From: DATARH01 sp036008175 | GTDB taxonomy: Bacteria; Pseudomonadota; Alphaproteobacteria; ATCC43930; CGMCC-115725 | DNA: 26,249 nucleotides | Assembly (NCBI GenBank): GCA_036008175.1 | Contig: DASYOB010000030.1 | Span: 1 to 26,249 of the forward strand | Reading direction: 5' to 3' | Part shown: positions 6,772 through 16,254 of the stretch, in pieces | How positions within the stretch are numbered: the first letter of the stretch is position 1 | How the letters are laid out: every line of letters begins with the position of its first letter | Position numbers and translations under genes: made by a program | The notes under the pieces: model-generated | The model's input: the letters and a program-made list of their open reading frames with translations, nothing else | The model's database searches: none | Told to the model about the DNA's origin: nothing

Positions 6772-8121
6772 ATGGCGTCAGCCGCCGAACAACTCGCTGC
6801 CAGCATCAATTTCGGCGCCTTTTCCAAGGCGACCGAGCTGAAGAGCCGGATCTGGTTCACGCTCGGCGCACTGGTGATCTACCGGCTCGGCACCTACATC
6901 CCGATCCCCGGCATCGATCCCGGTATCCTGCACGACATCTTCTCGCGCAATTCCGGCGGCATCCTCGGCATGTTCGACATGTTCTCGGGCGGCGCGCTCG
7001 GGCGCATGACGATCTTCGCCCTCAACATCATGCCGTACATCTCGGCCTCGATCATCATCCAGCTCCTGACCGCGGTATCGCCGACCTTGGAGGCGCTGAA
7101 GAAAGAGGGCGAGAGCGGCCGCAAGAAGCTCAACCAGTACACCCGCTACGGCACGGTGCTGCTCGCCGCGGTACAGGCCTATGGCATCGCCGTCGGCCTC
7201 GAGGGCATGCGCTCGGGCGCCGAGACGGCGGTGCTCAACCCGGGGATGTTCTTCCGCATCGTCACGATGATCACCCTGACCGGCGGCACGGTATTCCTGA
7301 TGTGGCTCGGCGAGCAGATCACCGCGCGCGGCATCGGCAACGGCATCTCGCTGATCATCATGGCCGGCATCGTCGCCAATCTGCCGCATGCGCTCGCCTC
7401 GACCCTCGAACTCGGCCGCACCGGCGCGATTTCGACCGTGTTCATCATTTTCTTCCTGCTGATGTCGGTGGTCGTCGTCACGGTCATCGTGTTCATGGAG
7501 CGGGCCCAGCGCCGGATCCTGGTGCAATACCCGAAACGCCAGCAGGGCAACCGCATGTTCGGCGGCGAGGCCTCGCACCTGCCGCTCAAGATCAACACCT
7601 CGGGCGTCATCCCGCCGATTTTCGCGTCCTCGCTGCTGCTGTTGCCGGCGACCGTCGCCCAGTTCGAGGCGGCCGGCCAGGGTGCCCCGGGCTGGATCAG
7701 CGAGATCACCGCCTATCTGGCGCATGGTCAGCCGCTCTACATGGCGCTCTATGTCGGCCTCATCGTCTTCTTCTGCTTCTTCTACACCGCGATCGTGTTC
7801 AACCCGGCCGAAACCGCCGACAACCTGCGCAAATATGGCGGGTTCATCCCCGGCATCCGACCCGGCAAGAACACCGCCGACTACCTCGATTATGTGCTGA
7901 CCCGGATCACGGTAGCCGGCGCGGCCTATCTGGCGGCGGTGTGCATCCTGCCCGAGATCCTGATCTCGCAATATTCCGTGCCGTTCTATTTCGGCGGGAC
8001 CAGCCTCCTGATCGTGGTCAGCGTCACGATGGACACGGTGGCGCAGATCCATTCGCACCTGCTGGCGCACCAGTACGAGGGACTAATCAAGAAATCGAGG
8101 CTCCGAGGGCGCAGAGGGTGA
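6772..8121 (+). CDS. secY: Protein translocase subunit SecY
   Basis: SecY is the channel subunit of the SecYEG translocon in the inner membrane. The 449-residue product starts with a cytosolic segment, and the first membrane helix is near residues 25-45, followed by the YIPIPGIDP motif. About ten hydrophobic segments follow. Clear SecY signatures include GMFDMFSGGALGRMTIFAL, NIMPYISASIIIQLL, RYGTVLLAAVQAYGIA, and the cytosolic loop YPKRQQGNRMFGG with LPLKINTSGVIPPIFASS. The start is fixed by an upstream in-frame TAG at 6757. It is a spc operon gene in its usual place, just before adk. Confidence 0.99.
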   Translation: MASAAEQLAASINFGAFSKATELKSRIWFTLGALVIYRLGTYIPIPGIDPGILHDIFSRNSGGILGMFDMFSGGALGRMTIFALNIMPYISASIIIQLLTAVSPTLEALKKEGESGRKKLNQYTRYGTVLLAAVQAYGIAVGLEGMRSGAETAVLNPGMFFRIVTMITLTGGTVFLMWLGEQITARGIGNGISLIIMAGIVANLPHALASTLELGRTGAISTVFIIFFLLMSVVVVTVIVFMERAQRRILVQYPKRQQGNRMFGGEASHLPLKINTSGVIPPIFASSLLLLPATVAQFEAAGQGAPGWISEITAYLAHGQPLYMALYVGLIVFFCFFYTAIVFNPAETADNLRKYGGFIPGIRPGKNTADYLDYVLTRITVAGAAYLAAVCILPEILISQYSVPFYFGGTSLLIVVSVTMDTVAQIHSHLLAHQYEGLIKKSRLRGRRG

Positions 8122-8128
8122 TTTTGGG

Positions 8129-8152
8129 ATGAATCTAATCCCATGCATTTGA
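8129..8152 (+). other. Short ORF imitating the adk start (MNLIPCI), possible leader peptide
   Basis: ATGAATCTAATCC at 8129-8141 repeats the first 13 bases of adk (ATGAATCTGATCC, 8157-8169) with one mismatch. It opens seven codons ending in TGA at 8150-8152, four bases before the adk ATG and out of frame with it. A GAGGGTG (8114-8120) is well placed for this ATG, while adk has no clear site of its own. The start also lies in a perfect hairpin, TGGGAT/ATCCCA (8125-8130 with 8138-8143). Coupled translation is plausible but unproven. Confidence 0.35.
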
Positions 8153-8156
8153 TCCG

Positions 8157-8816
8157 ATGAATCTGATCCTCTTGGGGCCTCCCGGAGCGGGCAAGGGCAC
8201 CCAGGCGAAGCGCCTCGAACAGGCACACGGGATCGTCCAGCTCGCTACCGGCGACATGCTCCGCGCCGCGACCGCCTCGGGGAGCGAATTGGGGCACCGG
8301 CTCAAGGCGATCATGGACGCGGGCCATCTCGTGCCCGACGAGATCATCATCGAGATGATCGCGGAGCGCATCGCCCAACCCGATTGCGCCGGGGGCTTCA
8401 TTCTCGACGGGTTCCCGCGCACGGTGCCGCAGGCCGAGGCCCTCGACGCGATGCTGGCTGAGCGCGGCCAGTCGCTCGATCACGTCATTTTGATGAAGGT
8501 CGACGAGGCCGCGCTCGTCGATCGGCTCAGCGGCCGGTTCAGCTGCGGCAATTGCGGCGCCAGCTACCACGAGCGCTATCACCGGCCGCGGGTCGACGGC
8601 GTGTGCGATGTTTGCGGCAGCACCAACCTGGTGCATCGCCCCGACGACCGTCCGGAGGCGGTAAAGACCCGGTTCGAGGCGTATCGCAACCAGACCGCGC
8701 CGATATTGCCTTATTACCGGGCCCGGGGAATTCTTCGCTGCGTCGACGGCATGGCCGATATCGATGCGGTGACGCAGCAGATCGAGCAAATCCTGCAAGA
8801 TGGATCGGGTGCGTAG
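8157..8816 (+). CDS. adk: Adenylate kinase, long form with zinc-type Cys4 LID
   Basis: Adenylate kinase interconverts ATP plus AMP and two ADP in the cytosol. The 219-residue product has the P-loop GPPGAGKGT at residues 7-15, the AMP-site segment ATGDMLR (30-36), and LDGFPRT (83-89). The LID domain carries Cys130, Cys133, Cys150 and Cys153 (CxxC-x16-CxxC), the pattern that binds structural zinc in many long-form kinases. The start is bounded by an in-frame TAA at 8136. It lies between secY and rpsM, which is typical for alphaproteobacteria. A weak site before the ATG suggests coupling to upstream translation. Confidence 0.98.
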   Translation: MNLILLGPPGAGKGTQAKRLEQAHGIVQLATGDMLRAATASGSELGHRLKAIMDAGHLVPDEIIIEMIAERIAQPDCAGGFILDGFPRTVPQAEALDAMLAERGQSLDHVILMKVDEAALVDRLSGRFSCGNCGASYHERYHRPRVDGVCDVCGSTNLVHRPDDRPEAVKTRFEAYRNQTAPILPYYRARGILRCVDGMADIDAVTQQIEQILQDGSGA

Positions 8817-9019
8817 TTGCACGCCGTCGTGCCGCCGGGCCCGACGCTGTCGATGATCGCCAAGCTTTTCGATCCGGTGCTGACGCGTCTCGCAGCTTGG
8901 ATCGCACCGGCTGTCGCGAATAAATTGGCCGATCGGCTTGGTCATACGCCGCGGCAGATAGCGCGTCGGCGGAGCGAACCGGATACCAGTGGAGCCCCCC
9001 TATCGCAATCGTCGCACCC

Positions 9020-9162
9020 TCACACTATCTAGAGACAGGTTCGGGTCTTTCGCGGCGTCCGTGCGGGCGGCGCCGTTGACGCGGCGGCGGCGATTCGTAT
9101 AATCGCCGGCTTGCTTGGAGGCGTGCCCGCCCCTGGCTCTGACAGGCTGCCCGATAGTGTGA
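9020..9162 (+). repeat. 10-base inverted repeat pair flanking the alpha-operon promoter
   Basis: TCACACTATC at 9020-9029 and its exact complement GATAGTGTGA at 9153-9162 lie 123 bases apart. The promoter lies between them, and the second arm touches the rpsM Shine-Dalgarno (AAGGAG, 9162-9167). With flanking bases, 12 of 13 positions match in inverted orientation. The pair could be a protein-binding site or could sequester the rpsM start in read-through mRNA from adk. Both roles are inference. Confidence 0.4.
9076..9103 (+). promoter_or_regulatory. Near-consensus sigma70-type promoter of the alpha operon (rpsM-rpsK-rpoA-rplQ)
   Basis: TTGACG (9076-9081) and a perfect TATAAT (9098-9103) are separated by 16 bases, in the non-coding gap 73 bases upstream of the rpsM GTG. 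A transcription start near 9110 would leave a leader of about 65 bases. This lets rpsM-rpsK-rpoA-rplQ be transcribed independently of the spc genes. Both hexamers stand out strongly in a GC-rich background. Mapping the start was not possible here. Confidence 0.75.
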
Positions 9163-9175
9163 AGGAGATGCGCAG

Positions 9176-9544
<369 letters not shown>

Positions 9545-9584
9545 CGCGCTCGCCTAGACCCGAGCGGAACGGCGGAAGAGTTCA

Positions 9585-9980
9585 ATGGCAAAAACGGCGG
9601 CAGCGCCGCGTCTGCGTCGACGCGAGCGCAAGAACATCACTTCGGGGACCGCGCACGTCAACGCGAGTTTCAACAACACGATGATCACGATCACCGACGC
9701 CCAGGGCAATGCGATCGCGTGGTCGTCTTCGGGCAGCCAGGGGTTCAAAGGCTCGCGCAAATCGACCCCCTACGCGGCGCAGGTCGCCGCCGAGGATGCC
9801 GGGCGCAAGGCCATGGAGCATGGCATGCGCACCCTCGATATCGAGGTCAAAGGCCCGGGCTCGGGGCGTGAATCGGCGCTGCGGGCCTTGCAGGCGGTCG
9901 GATTTTCGATCACCTCGATCCGCGATGTGACGCCGATCCCCCATAACGGCTGTCGGCCACCCAAACGCCGCCGCGTCTAA
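9585..9980 (+). CDS. rpsK: 30S ribosomal protein S11 (uS11)
   Basis: This 131-residue protein has an Ala/Arg-rich N-terminus, then the core GTAHVNASFNNTMITITD, the AWSSSGSQGFKGSRKSTPYA segment, and the C-terminal PIPHNGCRPPKRRRV. S11 lies on the 30S platform next to the E-site mRNA path. It follows rpsM after 40 bases, with a GGAAGAG binding site. Length and sequence are ordinary. Confidence 0.99.
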   Translation: MAKTAAAPRLRRRERKNITSGTAHVNASFNNTMITITDAQGNAIAWSSSGSQGFKGSRKSTPYAAQVAAEDAGRKAMEHGMRTLDIEVKGPGSGRESALRALQAVGFSITSIRDVTPIPHNGCRPPKRRRV

Positions 9981-10036
9981 GCGCGGCCACCCCGGCCCGC
10001 CGCCAAACCGAGCGGGCGAGCGCTTTATAAGACATG

Positions 10037-10055
10037 CCGGCGGTTGAGCCGCCGG
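10037..10055 (+). other. Perfect 7-bp GC hairpin upstream of rpoA
   Basis: CCGGCGG (10037-10043) and CCGCCGG (10049-10055) close a five-base loop TTGAG. The hairpin lies 44 bases upstream of the preferred rpoA GTG at 10100 and no T-run follows. If rpoA instead started at the ATG at 10034, this sequence would encode residues 2-8. It may be an mRNA structure between rpsK and rpoA; the function is unknown. Confidence 0.35.
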
Positions 10056-10099
10056 TCCGTATTTTGCGGATCGATCCGCGCTTTTCGACCGAGGACGTC

Positions 10100-11116
10100 G
10101 TGCTTCAAAGAAATTGGCAGACCCTGATCAAACCGAAGCAGCTGGAGATCGAGCCCGGCGAGGACCCGGCGCGCGTCGCCACCGTCGTCGCCGAGCCGCT
10201 CGAACGCGGTTTCGGCCTGACCTTAGGCAATGCGCTGCGGCGCGTGCTGCTGTCGTCGCTGCAAGGCGCGGCCGTCACCTCGATGCAGATCGAGGGCGTG
10301 CTGCACGAGTTTTCGTCGCTTCCCGGCGTGCTCGAGGACGTGACCGACATCGTCCTCAACGTCAAGAGCATCGGCCTGCGCATGCATGGCGAGGGGCCGA
10401 AGCGGATGCGGCTGCGCGCCAGCGGGCCGGGCGAGGTCCGCGCCGGCCAGATCGAGACCGGTCACGACATCGAGATCCTCAATCCCGACCTGGTGATCTG
10501 CACGCTCGACAACGGCGCCCGCGTCGCGATGGAGCTGTCGGTCGATAACGGCAAGGGCTACGTCCCGGCGACGCAGAACCGCCCGGAGGACGCTCCGATC
10601 GGCCTCATTCCGGTGGACGCGCTGTTCAGCCCGGTGCGCAAGGTCTCCTACCGGGTCGAAAATACCCGCGTCGGCCAGGTCACCGACTACGACCGGCTGG
10701 CGATGCGGGTCGAGACCAACGGCGCGATGACGCCGGAGGATTCGGTCGCGCTGGCCGCGCGCATCCTCCAAGACCAGCTTCAGCTCTTCATCAATTTCGA
10801 GGAGCCGCGCCACGCGGTCGAGAAGGAGATCACCGGCGAGCCGCTGATCAACAAGAACCTGCTGCGCAAGGTCGACGAGCTCGAACTGTCGGTGCGCTCG
10901 GCCAACTGCCTGAAGAACGACAACATCGTCTATATCGGCGATCTGGTGCAGAAGACCGAGGCGGAGATGCTGCGAACCCCGAATTTCGGCCGCAAATCGC
11001 TGAACGAGATCAAGGAAGTGCTGGCCAATATGGGGCTCCATCTCGGCATGGAAATCCCGAACTGGCCGCCCGAGAACATCGAAGAGCTGGCCAAGCGGAT
11101 CGACGAGCCCTATTAA
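10100..11116 (+). CDS. rpoA: DNA-directed RNA polymerase subunit alpha
   Basis: The alpha subunit starts RNA polymerase assembly and contacts promoter UP elements and activators. From the GTG at 10100 the product is 338 residues, the usual alphaproteobacterial length, beginning (M)LQRNWQTLIKPKQLEIEPG. The N-terminal domain includes EPLERGFGLTLGNALRRVLLSSL (residues 32-54). The C-terminal domain (about 250-338) keeps Arg266, Asn269, Gly297, Lys299 and Ser300, matching the E. coli DNA-contact residues. GAGGA (10091-10095) lies just before the GTG. An upstream in-frame ATG at 10034 would add 22 residues that are not typical of the family. Confidence 0.97.
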   Translation: MLQRNWQTLIKPKQLEIEPGEDPARVATVVAEPLERGFGLTLGNALRRVLLSSLQGAAVTSMQIEGVLHEFSSLPGVLEDVTDIVLNVKSIGLRMHGEGPKRMRLRASGPGEVRAGQIETGHDIEILNPDLVICTLDNGARVAMELSVDNGKGYVPATQNRPEDAPIGLIPVDALFSPVRKVSYRVENTRVGQVTDYDRLAMRVETNGAMTPEDSVALAARILQDQLQLFINFEEPRHAVEKEITGEPLINKNLLRKVDELELSVRSANCLKNDNIVYIGDLVQKTEAEMLRTPNFGRKSLNEIKEVLANMGLHLGMEIPNWPPENIEELAKRIDEPY

Positions 11117-11123
11117 ACTCCAT

Positions 11124-11184
11124 CGTCATCCCCGGGCTTGACCCGCGGATCTCCGAGATGGCCGGGTCAAGCCCGGCCATGACG
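11124..11184 (+). repeat. Palindromic intergenic repeat, family A (61 bp), between rpoA and rplQ
   Basis: The outer arms CGTCAT (11124-11129) and ATGACG (11179-11184) enclose perfect 13-base arms CCGGGCTTGACCC (11132-11144) and GGGTCAAGCCCGG (11164-11176). The same arms with a different centre recur at 16171-16247. The element lies inside the alpha operon, starting 7 bases after the rpoA stop, so it will be transcribed and should fold into a strong hairpin ahead of rplQ. Confidence 0.9.
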
Positions 11185-11218
11185 GTTAAAAGGTCGAGCG
11201 AGGTGCCGGAGTAGGATT

Positions 11219-11644
11219 ATGCGCCATCGAATGAGCCATCGCGGCTTCAGCCGCACCTCCGCCCACCGCAAGGCGATGTTCGAGAACCTCGCCGCCGCTC
11301 TGCTCAAGCATGAGCAGATCCGCACAACCCTGCCAAAGGCTAAGGATCTGCGGCCGTTTGTCGAGCGGCTGATCACCTTGGGCAAACGCGGCGGGTTGCA
11401 CGCCCGTCGGCAGGCGATAGCGACCTTGCAGGACAGCGCGCTCGCCGAGAAGCTGCTGACCACGCTGGCCGAGCGCTATGCCAGCCGCCAGGGCGGCTAC
11501 ACCCGGATCATCAAGGCCGGGTTCCGCTATGGTGACGCGGCGGCGATGGCGGTCATCGAGTTGGTCGATCGCGACCCCGACGCCAAGGGCCAGGATTCCG
11601 GCCCAACCGGCACCGAGACCGAAGAGGAAGCCGAGGCGGCATAG
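11219..11644 (+). CDS. rplQ: 50S ribosomal protein L17 (bL17)
   Basis: This 141-residue protein begins MRHRMSHRGFSRTSAHRKAMFENLAAALL, the L17 hallmark, with QIRTTLPKAKDLRPFVERLITLGK next. It ends in an acidic tail beyond the core (GTETEEEAEAA). L17 lies near the exit tunnel opening of the 50S subunit. A GGAGTAGG site precedes the ATG. It is the last alpha operon gene, and its TAG (11642-11644) lies only nine bases from the end of the convergent acylphosphatase gene. Confidence 0.98.
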   Translation: MRHRMSHRGFSRTSAHRKAMFENLAAALLKHEQIRTTLPKAKDLRPFVERLITLGKRGGLHARRQAIATLQDSALAEKLLTTLAERYASRQGGYTRIIKAGFRYGDAAAMAVIELVDRDPDAKGQDSGPTGTETEEEAEAA

Positions 11645-11653
11645 CGATCCCAC

Positions 11654-11929
11654 CTACACGGTCGGCTTTGGCGCAAACCCGACGCTGCCGTCGTCCTCGT
11701 CCTCGCTGACTGCCACATCGGCGACGCGGGCGGCGGGCGGCCCCTTCCGGCAAGCCTCGATCATCGCCGCGACCGCGTCGGCGCCGCCGGTAATGTGCGC
11801 CTCGACGCTGCCATCGGCCCGGTTGCGCACCCAGCCGCACAGGCCCAGCCGACGCGCCATCTCGACTACCCAGGCGCGGTAGCCGACACCCTGCACCCGG
11901 CCGGTAATCCGCAGGCGCACGCTGCGCAC
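11654..11929 (-). CDS. acyP: Acylphosphatase
   Basis: Acylphosphatase hydrolyses carboxyl-phosphate bonds in small acyl phosphates in the cytosol. The 91-residue product has family length. It carries the phosphate loop GRVQGVGYR (residues 10-18) with the catalytic Arg18, and GWVRNRADGSVE (32-43) with the catalytic Asn36. The start is the GTG at 11929, 10 bases after the pccA stop, so it is the last gene of a pccB-pccA-acyP unit. It could remove acyl-phosphate by-products, but no link to carboxylation is shown. The binding site is weak and translation may depend on pccA. Confidence 0.93.
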   Translation of the reverse strand: MRSVRLRITGRVQGVGYRAWVVEMARRLGLCGWVRNRADGSVEAHITGGADAVAAMIEACRKGPPAARVADVAVSEDEDDGSVGFAPKPTV

Positions 11930-11939
11930 GGATGCAGCC

Positions 11940-13901
<1,962 letters not shown>

Positions 13902-13905
13902 CCTA

Positions 13906-14034
13906 CCCTCTTCCGCATCGCGGGAGAGGGTGCCGAGCGTCGCGAGGCGGGTGAGGGTGCTGATCGTGGCACCGCCCCTCACCCTCCCATCGCTGCGCGA
14001 TGGGCCCCTCCCTCTCCCGCCATGCGGGAGAGGG
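13906..14034 (-). repeat. Composite palindromic repeat array between pccB and pccA (family B)
   Basis: Almost all of the pccB-pccA gap is palindromic. CCCTCTTCCGC/GCGGGAGAGGG (13906-13916 with 13920-13930, one mismatch) is followed by GGGTGAGGG/CCCTCACCC (13949-13957 with 13976-13984). Next come CCCATCG/CGATGGG (13986-13992 with 13998-14004) and a perfect 11-bp stem CCCTCTCCCGC/GCGGGAGAGGG (14010-14020 with 14024-14034). The first and last units are near copies. No T-run follows, so an intercistronic RNA structure is likelier than termination. Confidence 0.88.
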
Positions 14035-14036
14035 GC

Positions 14037-15569
<1,533 letters not shown>

Positions 15570-15589
15570 GCGCGGCAGCCTTTCCCAAC

Positions 15590-15665
15590 CGTCATTCCCG
15601 CGCAAGCGGGAATCCAGGGCCACCGCACCCTCGCTCGCCGTGGACCCCGCCTTCGCGGGGTGACG
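15590..15665. repeat. Palindromic intergenic repeat, family C, upstream of pccB
   Basis: The left half carries CGTCATTCCCGC...GCGGGAAT (15590-15612) and the right half ACCCCGCCTTCGCGGGGTGACG (15644-15665), each a hairpin, with CGTCA and TGACG at the outer ends. This repeat type is widespread in proteobacteria and creates artefact peptides such as FPRKRESR or RLRGNDG when translated. It lies in the divergent region between pccB and the gene at 15721. Confidence 0.88.
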
Positions 15666-15720
15666 AGAACGGGACGGCGCGGCAAGATGGCCGCGATCAT
15701 CATCAGTAAGGGAGACGGGA

Positions 15721-16122
15721 ATGCCCGAGAGCGAGCTCTACAAAAAAGGCGCGGCGATGCGGCGGCAGCTGATGGGCGACGCCGCGGTCGAGGCCGCTGC
15801 CAAGGGGATCTACAGCGACCCGGTAATGCAGAAATTCATCGATGTCGCCACCGAGACCGTATTCGGCGCGCTGTGGACCCGGCCTGGCCTCGATACAAAA
15901 ACCCGGGCGTTGATCTGCGTCGTCTCGGATACCTGCACCGGGCGCGAGCCGGAGCTGGCGCTGCATCTGCGCTTTGCCCTGCGCCAGGGCTGGACCGAGG
16001 AGGAGCTGACCGAAACCCTGCTCCACCTCTCCGGCTATGTCGGGGTGCCGATCATCCGCGAGTCGATGCTGGTGGCCTCGCGCGTGTTCAAGGAATACCG
16101 CGCGGAGATCGGCAAGGCCTAA
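15721..16122 (+). CDS. Carboxymuconolactone decarboxylase (PcaC-like) family protein
   Basis: This 133-residue protein matches the PcaC/AhpD-like helical fold: KGAAMRRQLMGDAAVEAA at residues 9-26, FGALWTRPGLDTKTRALI in the middle, then ELALHLRFALRQGWTEEELTETLLH and GYVGVPIIRESM. The AhpD redox CxxC is absent, so it resembles the PcaC decarboxylase branch rather than peroxidase partners. No other aromatic-degradation gene is nearby, so 4-carboxymuconolactone as substrate is not assured. An AAGGGAG site lies six bases before the ATG. It is divergent from pccB and stands alone. Confidence 0.85.
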   Translation: MPESELYKKGAAMRRQLMGDAAVEAAAKGIYSDPVMQKFIDVATETVFGALWTRPGLDTKTRALICVVSDTCTGREPELALHLRFALRQGWTEEELTETLLHLSGYVGVPIIRESMLVASRVFKEYRAEIGKA

Positions 16123-16170
16123 CAGGCTTCGCACCTGCAGCAGAGTCCATTTGCTCGATCAGCTTTCAGT

Positions 16171-16247
16171 CGTCATCCCCGGGCTTGACCCGGGGATTCA
16201 CCTCTTTCGAACTTGCGTGGATGGCCGGGTCAAGCCCGGCCATGACG
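16171..16247. repeat. Palindromic intergenic repeat, family A (77 bp), second copy
   Basis: The arms match the copy at 11124-11184: CGTCATCCCCGGGCTTGACCC on the left and GGGTCAAGCCCGG followed by CCATGACG on the right, around a different and longer centre. It lies between convergent genes (the PcaC-like gene ending at 16122 and the NlpD-like gene ending at 16255). There it could serve as a transcription barrier in both directions, although no T-run is present. Confidence 0.9.
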
Positions 16248-16254
16248 GACAGAT

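Larger units (their letters stand above)
8817..9175 (+). other. 359-base gap between adk and rpsM
   Basis: This is the longest gene-poor stretch in the window. An open frame from TTG 8817 or ATG 8853 to TAG 9032 would give 71 or 59 residues. Its N-terminal half could form an amphipathic helix (FDPVLTRLAAWIAPAVANKL), but there is no ribosome binding site and I recognise no family, so I do not call it a gene. The right part holds a near-consensus promoter (9076-9103), a 10-base inverted repeat pair and the rpsM leader. No intrinsic terminator with a T-run is visible after adk. Confidence 0.6.

Noticed and set aside
6778..8070. A 430-codon minus-strand frame opposite secY
   Set aside because: Composition is Asp/His/Arg-rich, as expected from the antisense of a membrane protein gene; no start signal or homology.
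6174..8132. A 652-codon open frame over rplO and secY
   Set aside because: It is an alternative frame of two certain genes, with Arg/Gly/His-rich non-protein-like composition.
8817..9032. Possible small gene between adk and rpsM (71 or 59 residues)
   Set aside because: It has no ribosome binding site and no recognised domain, and the TTG start directly follows the adk stop. It is described within the gap entry rather than called.
11138..11143. TTGACC within the repeat before rplQ, considered as a -35 box
   Set aside because: No matching -10 hexamer is found 16-18 bases downstream; the sequence is explained by the palindrome arm.
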